Shown in pieces: positions 1 through 7,653 of a DNA stretch of 34,798 nt. The stretch spans positions 1-34,798 of the forward strand of contig NZ_SMLC01000072.1 of the NCBI RefSeq assembly GCF_004349245.1, in the 5' to 3' direction. Within the stretch, counting starts at the first letter, position 1. Every line of letters begins with the position of its first letter. The notes beneath the pieces are model-generated. The model was given only the letters and a program-made list of their open reading frames with translations, was not told where the DNA came from and did no database searches. This DNA comes from Actinomadura sp. 6K520 (GTDB taxonomy: Bacteria; Actinomycetota; Actinomycetes; Streptosporangiales; Streptosporangiaceae). Made by a program: the position numbers and the translations under genes.

Positions 1-107
1 CCACCGACCACCCCACGAGCCGCCCCCTGCCGCCGCCAGGGCACACGATCCGCGCCGAAGGGGCGACGTGGCGCCACCCACCCCCGGAGAAGTGAGGCGA
101 CTTCACC
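1..107. other. Upstream region of the PTS operon, no gene seen
   Basis: I see no supported coding region before the first PTS gene. A purine-rich stretch at 85-97 (CGGAGAAGTGAGG) probably holds the ribosome binding site for the ATG at 108, with GAGG at 94-97. A short inverted repeat (GAAGT/ACTTC) at about 89-105 surrounds it; its arms are too short to call a regulatory structure. The promoter is presumably outside the window. Confidence 0.4.
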
Positions 108-1544
108 ATGGACGTCATCAAGGACATCCTCACCTTCCTGGCCGACAACGTGTTCGGCCAGGTCCCCATCCTGATCGGGCTCATCACCCTCATCGGGCTG
201 ATCCTGCAGCGCAAGCGGTTCGAGGACGTCTTCGCGGGCGCGCTGCGCGCCACGATCGGCGTGGTCATCCTGTTCATCGGCGTGGAGGTGTTCGCGGGCG
301 GGCTGACGAGCTTCCAGACCGTCCTCGCCAGCGCGATGGGGACGGAGCCGCCGAAGGCCGACAACACCCTCGCCGACTTCCTCGCCGACCAGGGCGGGAC
401 GATCGCGCTGGTCATCACGGTGGCGTTCCTCGCGCACGTGCTGATCGTGCGGATCTTCCCGGCGGCCCGGTACCTGTACCTGACCGGCCACCTGATGTTC
501 TGGATCAGCACGGTCGCGGTCGCGTCGCTGGTGACGATCGCGCCGGGCGCCGACCAGCTCACGCTCGTGCTGTGCGGGGCCGGGTTCGTCGCCGCGTACT
601 GGACCCTCCAGCCGCTGTGGATGCGCCCGCTGATGCGCCGCGTCATGCCGGACGACCGCTTCGGCTTCGCGCACACGAGCTCGCTCGCCTGCCTGATCAC
701 CGGCTACGCCGCCCGTCCGCTCGGCAGCCGCGAGAAGCACGACACCGAGAAGCTGAAGCTGCCGCGCCAGCTGTCGTTCTTCAAGGACGTCAACGTCAGC
801 ACCGCACTGATCATCTGCGTGATCATGCTGGCGGCGGTCGCGTTCGCCGACGGCGGCGTCGTGGCGGAGGCCGCGGCGGAGATGGACGAGAAGCTGTCCC
901 CGTGGGTGTGGGCGCTGCTGGTCGGCCTCCGGTTCGCCGGCGGCATCGCGATCCTGCTGTTCGGCGTGCGGATGTTCCTCGCCGAGATCGTCCCCGCGTT
1001 CAAGGGGTTCAGCGACCGGGTCATCCCCGGCACCCGCCCCGCGCTGGACGCGCCGACCGTCTTCCCCGTCGCGCCGACCGCCGTCATGGTCGGGTTCGTG
1101 GCCTCCACCGCGGTGTTCCTCGTCTGCCTCGGCGTGTTCGCGGGCGCGGGGTGGTTCACGCTGGCCCCGCCCATGATCATGCTGTTCTTCGTGGGCGGCG
1201 CGGCCGGGCTGTTCGGCAACGTGGTGTCCGGCTGGCGCGGCGCCGTGCTCGGCGGCGTCATCACCGGCCTGATCCTCGCGGTCGGGCAGGCCGTCACGTG
1301 GGGCCTGTACGAGCGGACCGCGCCCGAGCTGGCCACCCTCGCCGACCCCGACTGGTACGCGATCGCGTGGCTGCTGGAGGCGGCCGACCCGATCGTCGGC
1401 GACCGCTCGGTCTGGCTCGTGCCCGCCGTCGCGCTCGCCGCCACGGTCGTGACGCTGCTGCTCCTCGGCCGGGCCGACAAGCGCAGGGCGGCCGAGGAGG
1501 ACCCGTCGCCGGAGGGCGACGACAAGGCCCCGGCCACCACCTGA
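108..1544 (+). CDS. ulaA: PTS ascorbate-family transporter, IIC subunit
   Basis: The 478-residue product is an integral membrane protein with about ten hydrophobic segments. It matches the UlaA/SgaT family of phosphotransferase IIC permeases, from an N-terminus with FLADNVFGQVPILIGLITLI through a Gly-rich core. Family members of about 450-480 residues bind the sugar and move it across the membrane while it is phosphorylated by the IIB partner. The C-terminus (about 460-478) is a charged cytoplasmic tail. The IIB gene follows 27 bp downstream and IIA follows IIB directly, so all three specific PTS components are here; EI and HPr must be encoded elsewhere. The family reference substrate is L-ascorbate, but the usual ula catabolic genes are absent and a SIS protein follows, so the true substrate may be another sugar or sugar acid. 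Confidence 0.9.
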   Translation: MDVIKDILTFLADNVFGQVPILIGLITLIGLILQRKRFEDVFAGALRATIGVVILFIGVEVFAGGLTSFQTVLASAMGTEPPKADNTLADFLADQGGTIALVITVAFLAHVLIVRIFPAARYLYLTGHLMFWISTVAVASLVTIAPGADQLTLVLCGAGFVAAYWTLQPLWMRPLMRRVMPDDRFGFAHTSSLACLITGYAARPLGSREKHDTEKLKLPRQLSFFKDVNVSTALIICVIMLAAVAFADGGVVAEAAAEMDEKLSPWVWALLVGLRFAGGIAILLFGVRMFLAEIVPAFKGFSDRVIPGTRPALDAPTVFPVAPTAVMVGFVASTAVFLVCLGVFAGAGWFTLAPPMIMLFFVGGAAGLFGNVVSGWRGAVLGGVITGLILAVGQAVTWGLYERTAPELATLADPDWYAIAWLLEAADPIVGDRSVWLVPAVALAATVVTLLLLGRADKRRAAEEDPSPEGDDKAPATT

Positions 1545-1571
1545 CCCCCGTCAACGGAGAGAGGGAACGAC

Positions 1572-1871
1572 ATGGCACTGGACCGGCGACTGGAGGTCCT
1601 CGCCGTCTGCGGCGTCGGCATGGGCTCCAGCCTGATGCTGAAGATGACCGCCGAGGACGCGCTGCGCTCGCTCGGCGTGGACGCCCGGGTGGAGAACACC
1701 GACGTCTCCACGGCGCGCGGGATGACGCCCGACGTGGTGATCGGCCAGGGCATGCACACCGCCGAGATCGCCGGCCTCGCGCCCGTCGTGATCACCGTCA
1801 GCGACTTCATGGACAAGGACGGCCTCGAAGCGCGGCTGAGGGAGCGGCTGACCGAGGAGGGCTGGCTGTAG
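1572..1871 (+). CDS. ulaB: PTS ascorbate-family IIB phosphocarrier
   Basis: This 99-residue cytoplasmic protein has the PTS IIB fold. The loop CGVGMGSS begins at Cys13, the expected phospho-cysteine that accepts phosphate from IIA and passes it to the sugar bound by IIC. The later segment DVVIGQGMHTAEI resembles UlaB/SgaB proteins. Length is typical for a free-standing IIB domain. A purine-rich GGAGAGAGGGA about 7 nt before the ATG is the ribosome binding site. The stop codon shares its last base with the GTG start of the IIA gene, which implies translational coupling. Confidence 0.9.
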   Translation: MALDRRLEVLAVCGVGMGSSLMLKMTAEDALRSLGVDARVENTDVSTARGMTPDVVIGQGMHTAEIAGLAPVVITVSDFMDKDGLEARLRERLTEEGWL

Positions 1872-2308
1872 TGGCGGTCGTGACGGCGCAGGGCGCGGCG
1901 CGGGCCGCGGACTGGCGGGAGGCCGTCCGCGCGGCGGCCTCCGCGCTGGTCGACGCGGGCGCCGCCGGTGCGGACTACCCGGACGCGTGCGTCCGGGTGG
2001 TCGAGGAGAACGGCCCCTACATCGTGCTGACGAAGGGGCTCGCGCTCGTCCACGCCCGCCCGGAGGACGGCGGGCTGGCGGTGGGAGTCGGCGTGACCCG
2101 CCTGGCGGCGCCCGTCGGGTTCGGTCATCCCGACAACGACCCGGTGGACCTGCTGCTCGCGTTCTGCACACCCGACCCCGACGCGCACGTCGGGACGCTG
2201 TCGGCGCTGGCGCGTGCGCTGTCGGGCGGGCTGGCCGACCGGCTCCGCGCCGAACCCGGTGAGGACGAACTGGTCCGGACCTTGAAGGAGGCCCTGCCCG
2301 ATGCCTGA
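1871..2308 (+). CDS. ulaC: PTS IIA subunit (fructose/mannitol/ascorbate type)
   Basis: This is a 145-residue IIA domain. The motif LVHARPEDGG carries His61, the predicted phospho-histidine that receives phosphate from HPr and hands it to the IIB cysteine. The segment PVGFGHPDNDPVDLLLAF is the conserved strand and second-histidine region of the fructose/mannitol/ascorbate IIA family. The GTG start at 1871 shares one base with the preceding TAG stop. The reading frame is open far upstream, but that part is only the shadow of the IIC gene. The last eight bases overlap the start of the SIS gene. Confidence 0.87.
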   Translation: MAVVTAQGAARAADWREAVRAAASALVDAGAAGADYPDACVRVVEENGPYIVLTKGLALVHARPEDGGLAVGVGVTRLAAPVGFGHPDNDPVDLLLAFCTPDPDAHVGTLSALARALSGGLADRLRAEPGEDELVRTLKEALPDA

Positions 2309-3038
2309 CGAGACCCGGCGGCTCCCCCACCGGGTGCGGGAACTCCTGGACGACCTCGACGCCGCCTCCGGCGAGGCGATCGGGGCCGCCGCCGCCCTGC
2401 TGCTGGAATCGATCGAGGCCGACGGAATCGTGCACGTCGCGGGCGCCGGGCACTCCCTGGCGCTGGTGTGCGAGACGTTCTACCGGGCGGGCGGGCTCGC
2501 CGCGGTCCGCCCGATCTGGGATCCCGGTGTCCTCCCGCTCGACGACGCCGTGCGCAGCACCCGCGCCGAGCGGCGGGGCGGGGTCGGCCGCGCCGTGGTC
2601 GCCGGCGCCGCCCCCGCCCCGCCCGACGCGGCGGTCGTGTTCTCCACCAGCGGCCGCAACCCCTATCCCGTCGAGATCGCCGCGGAGTGCGCCGCGCGGG
2701 ACGTGCCGGTGATCGCGGTGACGTCGGCGCGGGCGTCGCGGGGCGCCGCGGCGCGGGCGGACACGACGCTCGCCGACCACGCCCGGATCGTGCTGGACAC
2801 CCGCGTCCCGCCCGGCGACGTGCTGCACCCTCCGGAGGCGCCGCGCACGGCGGCGGTGTCCACGGTCCTCGCCGCGTACGCGTGGGCGCGCGTCCTCGCC
2901 GCCCTCGACGACCTCGCGGTGGAGCGCGGCGTGGAGCTCCCCCGCTGGACCAGCGCGAACGTCCCCGGCGGCGACGAGGTGAACGCGGCGCTGCTGGAGC
3001 GCTACCGCCACCGCGTCCCCGAACTCACCGGCGGGTAG
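2301..3038 (+). CDS. SIS-domain sugar-phosphate binding protein (UPF0309-like)
   Basis: The 245-residue protein has a sugar isomerase (SIS) fold. Residues about 43-70 (IVHVAGAGHSLALVCETFYR) form the first phospho-sugar loop, and VVFSTSGRNPYPVEIA near 113-128 is the Ser/Thr-rich phosphate-binding turn. It resembles the UPF0309 group, whose members are linked to amino-sugar phosphate metabolism but are biochemically uncertain. The ATG overlaps the end of the IIA gene by 8 bp, so it is very probably made together with the transporter and acts on the phosphorylated sugar the PTS delivers. An isomerase, deaminase-like or etherase role cannot be chosen from sequence alone. A transcription regulator is unlikely because no DNA-binding N-terminal domain is present. 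Confidence 0.82.
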   Translation: MPDETRRLPHRVRELLDDLDAASGEAIGAAAALLLESIEADGIVHVAGAGHSLALVCETFYRAGGLAAVRPIWDPGVLPLDDAVRSTRAERRGGVGRAVVAGAAPAPPDAAVVFSTSGRNPYPVEIAAECAARDVPVIAVTSARASRGAAARADTTLADHARIVLDTRVPPGDVLHPPEAPRTAAVSTVLAAYAWARVLAALDDLAVERGVELPRWTSANVPGGDEVNAALLERYRHRVPELTGG

Positions 3039-3070
3039 CGGCGGGCCCCCGTCCCGCGGCGTTTCACATA

Positions 3071-3098
3071 TTGACCGGCTCGCTCCTTATGACATGAT
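3071..3098 (+). promoter_or_regulatory. Candidate promoter of the EF-hand gene
   Basis: TTGACC at 3071-3076 and CATGAT at 3093-3098 are separated by 16 bp in an AT-richer patch between the SIS gene and the EF-hand gene. This fits a vegetative actinobacterial promoter and leaves an untranslated leader of about 27 nt with a GGAG site just before the ATG at 3132. Prediction by eye. Confidence 0.45.
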
Positions 3099-3131
3099 GC
3101 GTGGCCACATCGGACGGGAACGAGGAGCGAG

Positions 3132-3389
3132 ATGACGACGAGACCGGCCGGGGACGACCTTCTTGCCGTGTTCCAGCGCGCGGACCTCGGCGGCGACGAG
3201 AAGCTCGACCTGATGGAGTTCACCCTCGTCCTCGACGAGCTCGGGCTCGCGTGGACGCGCGCCGAGACGCAGGACAGGTTCGAGAAGGCGGACAGCAACC
3301 TCGACGGGTTCATCTCCTACGGGGAGTTCCGCGCCATCCTGGAGTCCCAGGGCTGGGCCGAGGGCCCGCTGCCCGGCGCACGCGCCTGA
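3132..3389 (+). CDS. Small EF-hand calcium-binding protein
   Basis: The 85-residue acidic protein has two EF-hand loops. Loop 2 (residues 54-65) is canonical, with Asp54, Asn56, Asp58, Gly59, Ile61 and Glu65. Loop 1 (18-29) is looser but keeps Asp18, Asp22, Asp26 and Glu29. No signal peptide or membrane segment is visible, so it should be cytoplasmic. Actinomycetes commonly encode such calmodulin-like proteins of one or two EF-hand pairs; roles as calcium buffers or sensors are suggested for the group but the partner is unknown here. A GGAG sequence 4 nt before the ATG supports the start. It has its own candidate promoter and ends at a strong hairpin, so it looks monocistronic. Confidence 0.85.
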   Translation: MTTRPAGDDLLAVFQRADLGGDEKLDLMEFTLVLDELGLAWTRAETQDRFEKADSNLDGFISYGEFRAILESQGWAEGPLPGARA

Positions 3390-3405
3390 CCCACGGCAGA
3401 GCAGT

Positions 3406-3438
3406 GACGGGCCCGCCGGCCGTTCCGGCGGGCCCGTC
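3406..3438. terminator. Bidirectional hairpin terminator, EF-hand gene / pgi
   Basis: Perfect 14-bp arms (3406-3419, GACGGGCCCGCCGG, and 3425-3438) enclose a 5-nt loop. It lies between two convergent genes and has no long T-tract, as is usual in high-GC actinobacteria. It can act in both directions. Confidence 0.85.
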
Positions 3439-3458
3439 CGTCGTCCGGTGGCCCGGGG

Positions 3459-5105
3459 TCAGACCCTGCGGCCGCGCAGTTCGCGGTACCGGCGGACGAG
3501 GGCCGCGGTGGACGCGTCCGGTGTCCCGCCCGGCGGCTCGGCGGAGGTGAGCGCGGGCACGAGGTCCATGGCCATGACCTTGCCGAGCTCGACGCCCCAC
3601 TGGTCGAAGGAGTCGATGCCCCAGATCGTCCCCTCGACGAACACGACGTGCTCGTACAGCGCGACCAGGGAGCCGAGCGTCTTCGGGGTGAGCTTCGGCG
3701 CCAGGATCGTGCTGGTCGGGCGGTTGCCCGGCATGACCTTGTGCGGGACGAGCTCCGCGGGCGTCCCCTCGGCGGCGATCTCCTCGGCGGTCTTGCCGAA
3801 CGCGAGCGCCGAGGTCTGCGCGAGCAGGTTCGCGGTCAGCAGGTCGTGCATGCCCGCCGTCCCCTCCGCCGGCGGCTCCTCGAACGGCTCGGCGAAGCCG
3901 ATGAAGTCGGCGGGCACGAGCCGGGTCCCCTGGTGCAGGAGCTGGTAGAAGGCGTGCTGGCCGTTGGTGCCGGGCTCGCCCCAGAAGATCTCGCCGGTCT
4001 GCGCGACGACGGGCGCGCCGTCGGCCCGCACCGACTTGCCGTTGGACTCCATCGTGAGCTGCTGGAGGTAGGCGGGGAAGCGCGCCAGGCGCTGGGCGTA
4101 GGGCAGGACGGCCCGGGTCTGCGCGCCGAAGAAGTCGGTGTACCAGACGCCGAGCAGCCCCATCACGACCGGCATGTTCTCCTCGAACGGCGCGGCGCGG
4201 AAGTGCTCGTCGATCTCGCGGAACCCGGCGAGCAGCTCGCGGAACGCCGCACCGCCGATCGCGATCATCAGGGAGAGGCCGATGGCGCCGTCGAGGGAGT
4301 AGCGTCCGCCGACCCAGTCCCAGAAGACGAACATGTTGGCGGGGTCGATGCCGAACTCGGCGACGCGCTCGGCGTTCGTCGACACCGCGACGAAGTGCCG
4401 CGCGACGGCGGCGTCGTCACCGAGCCGCTCGACGAGCCACCGCCGCGCCGCCCTGGCGTTGGTGAGGGTCTCCAGCGTGCCGAACGTCTTGGAGCTGACG
4501 ACGAACAGCGTCTGCTCGGGGTCGAGTCCGGCGAGCTTCCCGGCGATGTCGGCGGGGTCGATGTTGGAGACGAACCGGCAGGAGACGCCGGCGTCCGCGT
4601 AGTCGCTGAGGGCCTCGTAGGCCATGGCGGGGCCGAGGTCGGAACCGCCGATCCCGATGTTGACGACGGTGGTGATGCGCTTGCCAGTGAAGCCCGTCCA
4701 CTCCCCCGAACGGACGCGCCGGGAGAAGTCGGCCATCTTGTCCAGGACGGCGTGGACGTCGCCGGCGACGTCCTGCCCGTCCACGGTCAGGGACTCGCCG
4801 GGCGGGACCCGGAGCGCGGTGTGCAGGACGGCGCGGTCCTCGCTGACGTTGATGCGCTCGCCGGTGAACATCGCCTCGATGCGGCCGCGCAGCCCGGCCC
4901 GCTCGGCGAGCGCCGTCAGCAGCCGCATCGTCTCGCCGGTGACGCGGTGCTTGGAGTAGTCCAGGAGGAGGTCCCCCGCGGTGACGGTCATGCGGCCGAC
5001 GCGCCCCGGATCGTCCGTGAAAAGCTCGCGCAGGTGCCGCCCGGCGAGCTCCGCCTGATGCGCCGCCAGCGCGGACCACTCGGGCGACTCGGTGATATCT
5101 GACAT
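3459..5105 (-). CDS. pgi: Glucose-6-phosphate isomerase
   Basis: The 548-residue enzyme interconverts glucose 6-phosphate and fructose 6-phosphate in glycolysis and gluconeogenesis. Conserved blocks are in order: VVNIGIGGSDLGP (about 147-159), the STSEN-region equivalent FVVSSKTFGTLET, the catalytic Glu in TMESNGKSV, the catalytic His in GTNGQHAFYQLLHQG, and the C-terminal signature DSFDQWGVELGK with the active-site Lys. Length equals the usual 545-550 for bacterial PGI. I prefer the ATG at 5105 (MSDITESPEW, the typical actinobacterial N-terminus) over an ATG four codons upstream at 5117, whose AGGAG would sit directly against the start codon. The gene is transcribed alone and converges on the EF-hand gene. 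Confidence 0.97.
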   Translation of the reverse strand: MSDITESPEWSALAAHQAELAGRHLRELFTDDPGRVGRMTVTAGDLLLDYSKHRVTGETMRLLTALAERAGLRGRIEAMFTGERINVSEDRAVLHTALRVPPGESLTVDGQDVAGDVHAVLDKMADFSRRVRSGEWTGFTGKRITTVVNIGIGGSDLGPAMAYEALSDYADAGVSCRFVSNIDPADIAGKLAGLDPEQTLFVVSSKTFGTLETLTNARAARRWLVERLGDDAAVARHFVAVSTNAERVAEFGIDPANMFVFWDWVGGRYSLDGAIGLSLMIAIGGAAFRELLAGFREIDEHFRAAPFEENMPVVMGLLGVWYTDFFGAQTRAVLPYAQRLARFPAYLQQLTMESNGKSVRADGAPVVAQTGEIFWGEPGTNGQHAFYQLLHQGTRLVPADFIGFAEPFEEPPAEGTAGMHDLLTANLLAQTSALAFGKTAEEIAAEGTPAELVPHKVMPGNRPTSTILAPKLTPKTLGSLVALYEHVVFVEGTIWGIDSFDQWGVELGKVMAMDLVPALTSAEPPGGTPDASTAALVRRYRELRGRRV

Positions 5106-5174
5106 TGCCTCTCTCATCTCCTCAGGGGCCGGGCGGGACCGATGTCCCCCGGGTGCCGCGCCGCCCCACCGGCG

Positions 5175-5180
5175 ATCATA
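5175..5180 (-). promoter_or_regulatory. Candidate -10 element for pgi
   Basis: On the minus strand the hexamer TATGAT stands out in GC-rich DNA about 70 bp before the pgi start. No good -35 is seen at 17-18 bp, so this is a partial promoter call. In the opposite direction TAGGGT at 5243-5248 could be a weak -10 for the thioesterase gene. Confidence 0.4.
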
Positions 5181-5280
5181 AATCGACCGCGCGTGACCGT
5201 ATCAGGGCCCGTCCCCGCCGCGCAGGCGACCGGAGCCGCCGGTAGGGTCGCCCCCGGTGCGAGGCGCAGGAGGTTCCCGG

Positions 5281-6099
5281 ATGGGCGAGGTTTCCATGGA
5301 GCTCACGCGGATGTTCGAGCTGACGCCGCTCGGCGGGGACGCCTTCCTCGCCACCTCGCCGCCGGTGGGGCGTCCGCGGCTGTTCGGCGGCCAGGTCGCC
5401 GGGCAGAGCCTGCGCGCCGCGTGCCTGACGGCGGGCGGGCGCCCGCCGCACTCCCTGCACGCCTACTTCATCCGCCCGGGGATGCCGGACGAGCCGCTGA
5501 CGTTCGACGTGTCCCGCACCCGCGACGGCCGGTCGTTCTCGACCCGGCACGTCACGGCGAGCCAGGGCGGGAAGCCGATCCTGGAGCTCATCGCCTCGTT
5601 CCACGACCCGGAGGACGGGTTCGACTGGCAGGACGGCGCCCCGGCCGCGACGCCGGGCCCCGAGGGGCTGGAGCCGCTCGCGCTGCCCTCCTTCTTCCGC
5701 CACCCGCCGGGGTTCGACGTCCGCGTCGTGAACCCGCCCCCGGAGGGCGAGTGGCCGGTCGCGCACCCGTTCTGGATCCGGGCCGCCGGGCCGGTGGGCG
5801 ACGATCCGGCGCTGCACGCCTGCCTGATCGCCTACCTGTCGGACATGGGGGTGGTCAGCAGCGCCCGCGGGCCGGGCTCGCCGCGGGACCTGGTCACGGC
5901 GGTCTCGCTCGACCACGCGGTGTGGTTCCACCGGCCGCCGCGCGCCGACCGGTGGCTGCTCTACTCGGTCGGCCCGGTCACGAACCACGGCGCCCGCGGC
6001 CTCGCACGCGGCACCCTCCACACCGCGGACGGGACGCTGGTGGCCTCGATCGCCCAGGAGGCGCTGCTGCGTCCCGCGGCGGACCCCGGACGGAGCTGA
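5281..6099 (+). CDS. tesB: Acyl-CoA thioesterase II
   Basis: The 272-residue product is a double-hotdog thioesterase that hydrolyses acyl-CoA to free acid and CoA. Block one contains FGGQVAGQSLRAA and SLHAYFIRPG, typical of the first hotdog. The second contains SLDHAVWFHRP with the catalytic Asp, followed by the RGLARGTLHTADGTLVASIA region that closes TesB proteins. Length fits the 270-290 family range. The ATG at 5281 is chosen because AGGAGG (5268-5273) lies 7 nt before it; an in-frame GTG at 5257 has no such site. It is divergent from pgi and has no obvious operon partner. Physiological substrate chain length cannot be read from sequence. Confidence 0.93.
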   Translation: MGEVSMELTRMFELTPLGGDAFLATSPPVGRPRLFGGQVAGQSLRAACLTAGGRPPHSLHAYFIRPGMPDEPLTFDVSRTRDGRSFSTRHVTASQGGKPILELIASFHDPEDGFDWQDGAPAATPGPEGLEPLALPSFFRHPPGFDVRVVNPPPEGEWPVAHPFWIRAAGPVGDDPALHACLIAYLSDMGVVSSARGPGSPRDLVTAVSLDHAVWFHRPPRADRWLLYSVGPVTNHGARGLARGTLHTADGTLVASIAQEALLRPAADPGRS

Positions 6100-6201
6100 C
6101 CCGGCCCGCCGCGTAGCCCGGCCTGCGGGAGACGCGCGTTTCCGGGACGGCCCCTCGGGCACCCCCGCTGAGAACAGCGGACATCCAGGGAGTATCCCGA
6201 C

Positions 6202-7581
6202 ATGACGACGATCGCCACGACCAACCCCGCCACGGGAGAGGTCGAGAAGACCTTCGACGCGCTGGCCGACGAGGAGGTCGACCGGCGCATCGCGCGGGCG
6301 GCGGACACGTTCGCCTCCCTCCGGACGACGGGCCTCGGGCAGCGGGCGGAGTGGATGCGCGCCGCGGCCGGCATCCTCGACGGCGAGGCGGACCGGATCG
6401 GCGCGATGCTGACCACGGAGATGGGCAAGACGCTGAAGGCCGCCGTCGCCGAGGCGCAGAAGTGCGCCAAGGCATGCCGCTTCTACGCCGGCCGTGCGGA
6501 GGAGTTCCTCACCGGCAGGCGTCCGGCCGACGCCGGGGACGTGGGCGCACGCGACGCCTACGTGCGCTACGAGCCGCTCGGCCCGGTGCTGGCGGTCATG
6601 CCGTGGAACTTCCCGCTCTGGCAGGTGATCAGGTTCGCGGCGCCGGCCCTGATGGCGGGCAACACCGGGCTCCTCAAGCACGCCTCGAACGTCCCGCAGA
6701 CGGCCCTGTTCCTGGAGGACCTCTTCCGCCGCGCCGGGTTCCCCGAGGGGGCGTTCCAGACGCTGCTCATCGGCTCGGCCAAGGTGGAGCGGGTGCTGCG
6801 CGACCCGCGGGTGAAGGCCGCGACGCTCACCGGGAGCGAGCCCGCGGGACGGTCCGTCGCCGCGATCGCCGGGGACGAGGTGAAGCCGACCGTCCTGGAG
6901 CTCGGCGGCAGCGACCCGTTCGTGGTGATGCCGTCGGCCGACATCGAGGCCGCCGCGCGGACGGCGGCGGAGTCCCGGTGCCTCAACAACGGGCAGAGCT
7001 GCATCTCGGCCAAGCGGTTCATCGTCGACGCCGACTGCGCCGGCGAGTTCGAGCGGCTGTTCGTCGAGAACATGCGCGCGATGAAGGTGGGCGACCCGAT
7101 GGACGAGGCCACCGACGTCGGCCCCCTCGTCAGCGAGGAGGGGCGCGCCGGGGTCGAGGAACTCGTCGCCGACGCGGTGGGCAAGGGCGCCGCGGTGCTG
7201 TGCGGCGGCGAACGCCTCGACGGCCCCGGCTGGTTCTACCCGCCGACGGTCGTCTCGGGCGTGACGCCCGAGATGCGCATGTACCACGAGGAGGTCTTCG
7301 GGCCGGTCGCCTCCCTCTTCCGGGTCGGCGGGGTCTCCGAGGCCGTCGAGGTGGCGAACGCGACGGGCTTCGGGCTCGGCTCGAACGCCTGGACGCGCGA
7401 CGACGCCGAACGGGAGCGGTTCGTCCGCGAGCTGGACGCCGGGCAGGTCTTCATCAACGGGAAGACGACCTCGTACCCGGAGCTGCCGTTCGGGGGCGTG
7501 AAGCGCTCCGGCTACGGCCGCGAGCTGTCGGCCGAGGGCATGCGCGCCTTCTGCAACGCCAAGACGGTGTGGGTCGGCTGA
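6202..7581 (+). CDS. gabD: NAD(P)-dependent succinate-semialdehyde-type dehydrogenase
   Basis: This 459-residue aldehyde dehydrogenase oxidises an aldehyde to a carboxylic acid. The cofactor and fold motifs are PWNFPLWQ, the Rossmann turn LTGSEPAGR, the general-base Glu in VLELGGSDP and the nucleophilic Cys in NNGQSCISAKRF. The C-terminal GGVKRSGYGRE is typical of the GabD1-like branch, where members of 450-460 residues use NADP and succinate semialdehyde. AGGGAG about 9 nt upstream is the ribosome binding site. A small inverted repeat (CCGCTG-AGAA-CAGCGG, 6165-6180) precedes it, of unknown meaning. Substrate assignment is by family; related aldehydes are possible. It converges on paaZ across a hairpin. 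Confidence 0.88.
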   Translation: MTTIATTNPATGEVEKTFDALADEEVDRRIARAADTFASLRTTGLGQRAEWMRAAAGILDGEADRIGAMLTTEMGKTLKAAVAEAQKCAKACRFYAGRAEEFLTGRRPADAGDVGARDAYVRYEPLGPVLAVMPWNFPLWQVIRFAAPALMAGNTGLLKHASNVPQTALFLEDLFRRAGFPEGAFQTLLIGSAKVERVLRDPRVKAATLTGSEPAGRSVAAIAGDEVKPTVLELGGSDPFVVMPSADIEAAARTAAESRCLNNGQSCISAKRFIVDADCAGEFERLFVENMRAMKVGDPMDEATDVGPLVSEEGRAGVEELVADAVGKGAAVLCGGERLDGPGWFYPPTVVSGVTPEMRMYHEEVFGPVASLFRVGGVSEAVEVANATGFGLGSNAWTRDDAERERFVRELDAGQVFINGKTTSYPELPFGGVKRSGYGRELSAEGMRAFCNAKTVWVG

Positions 7582-7593
7582 CCCGTCTCGCCT

Positions 7594-7621
7594 GGCCCGG
7601 CCGGGAGCTTCCGGCCGGGCC
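7594..7621. terminator. Bidirectional hairpin terminator, gabD / paaZ
   Basis: Perfect 11-bp arms (7594-7604, GGCCCGGCCGG, and 7611-7621) with a 6-nt loop lie between the convergent stops. Confidence 0.8.
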
Positions 7622-7653
7622 GGTCCGTCCGCGCGGCCCGCCGGTCCGCTCCG

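Noticed and set aside
68..2308. A long open frame of 746 codons overlapping the PTS genes
   Set aside because: Only its 3' end from 1871 is the real IIA gene. The upstream part is an Arg/Pro-rich shadow of the IIC gene, as are many long frames on both strands in this high-GC DNA.
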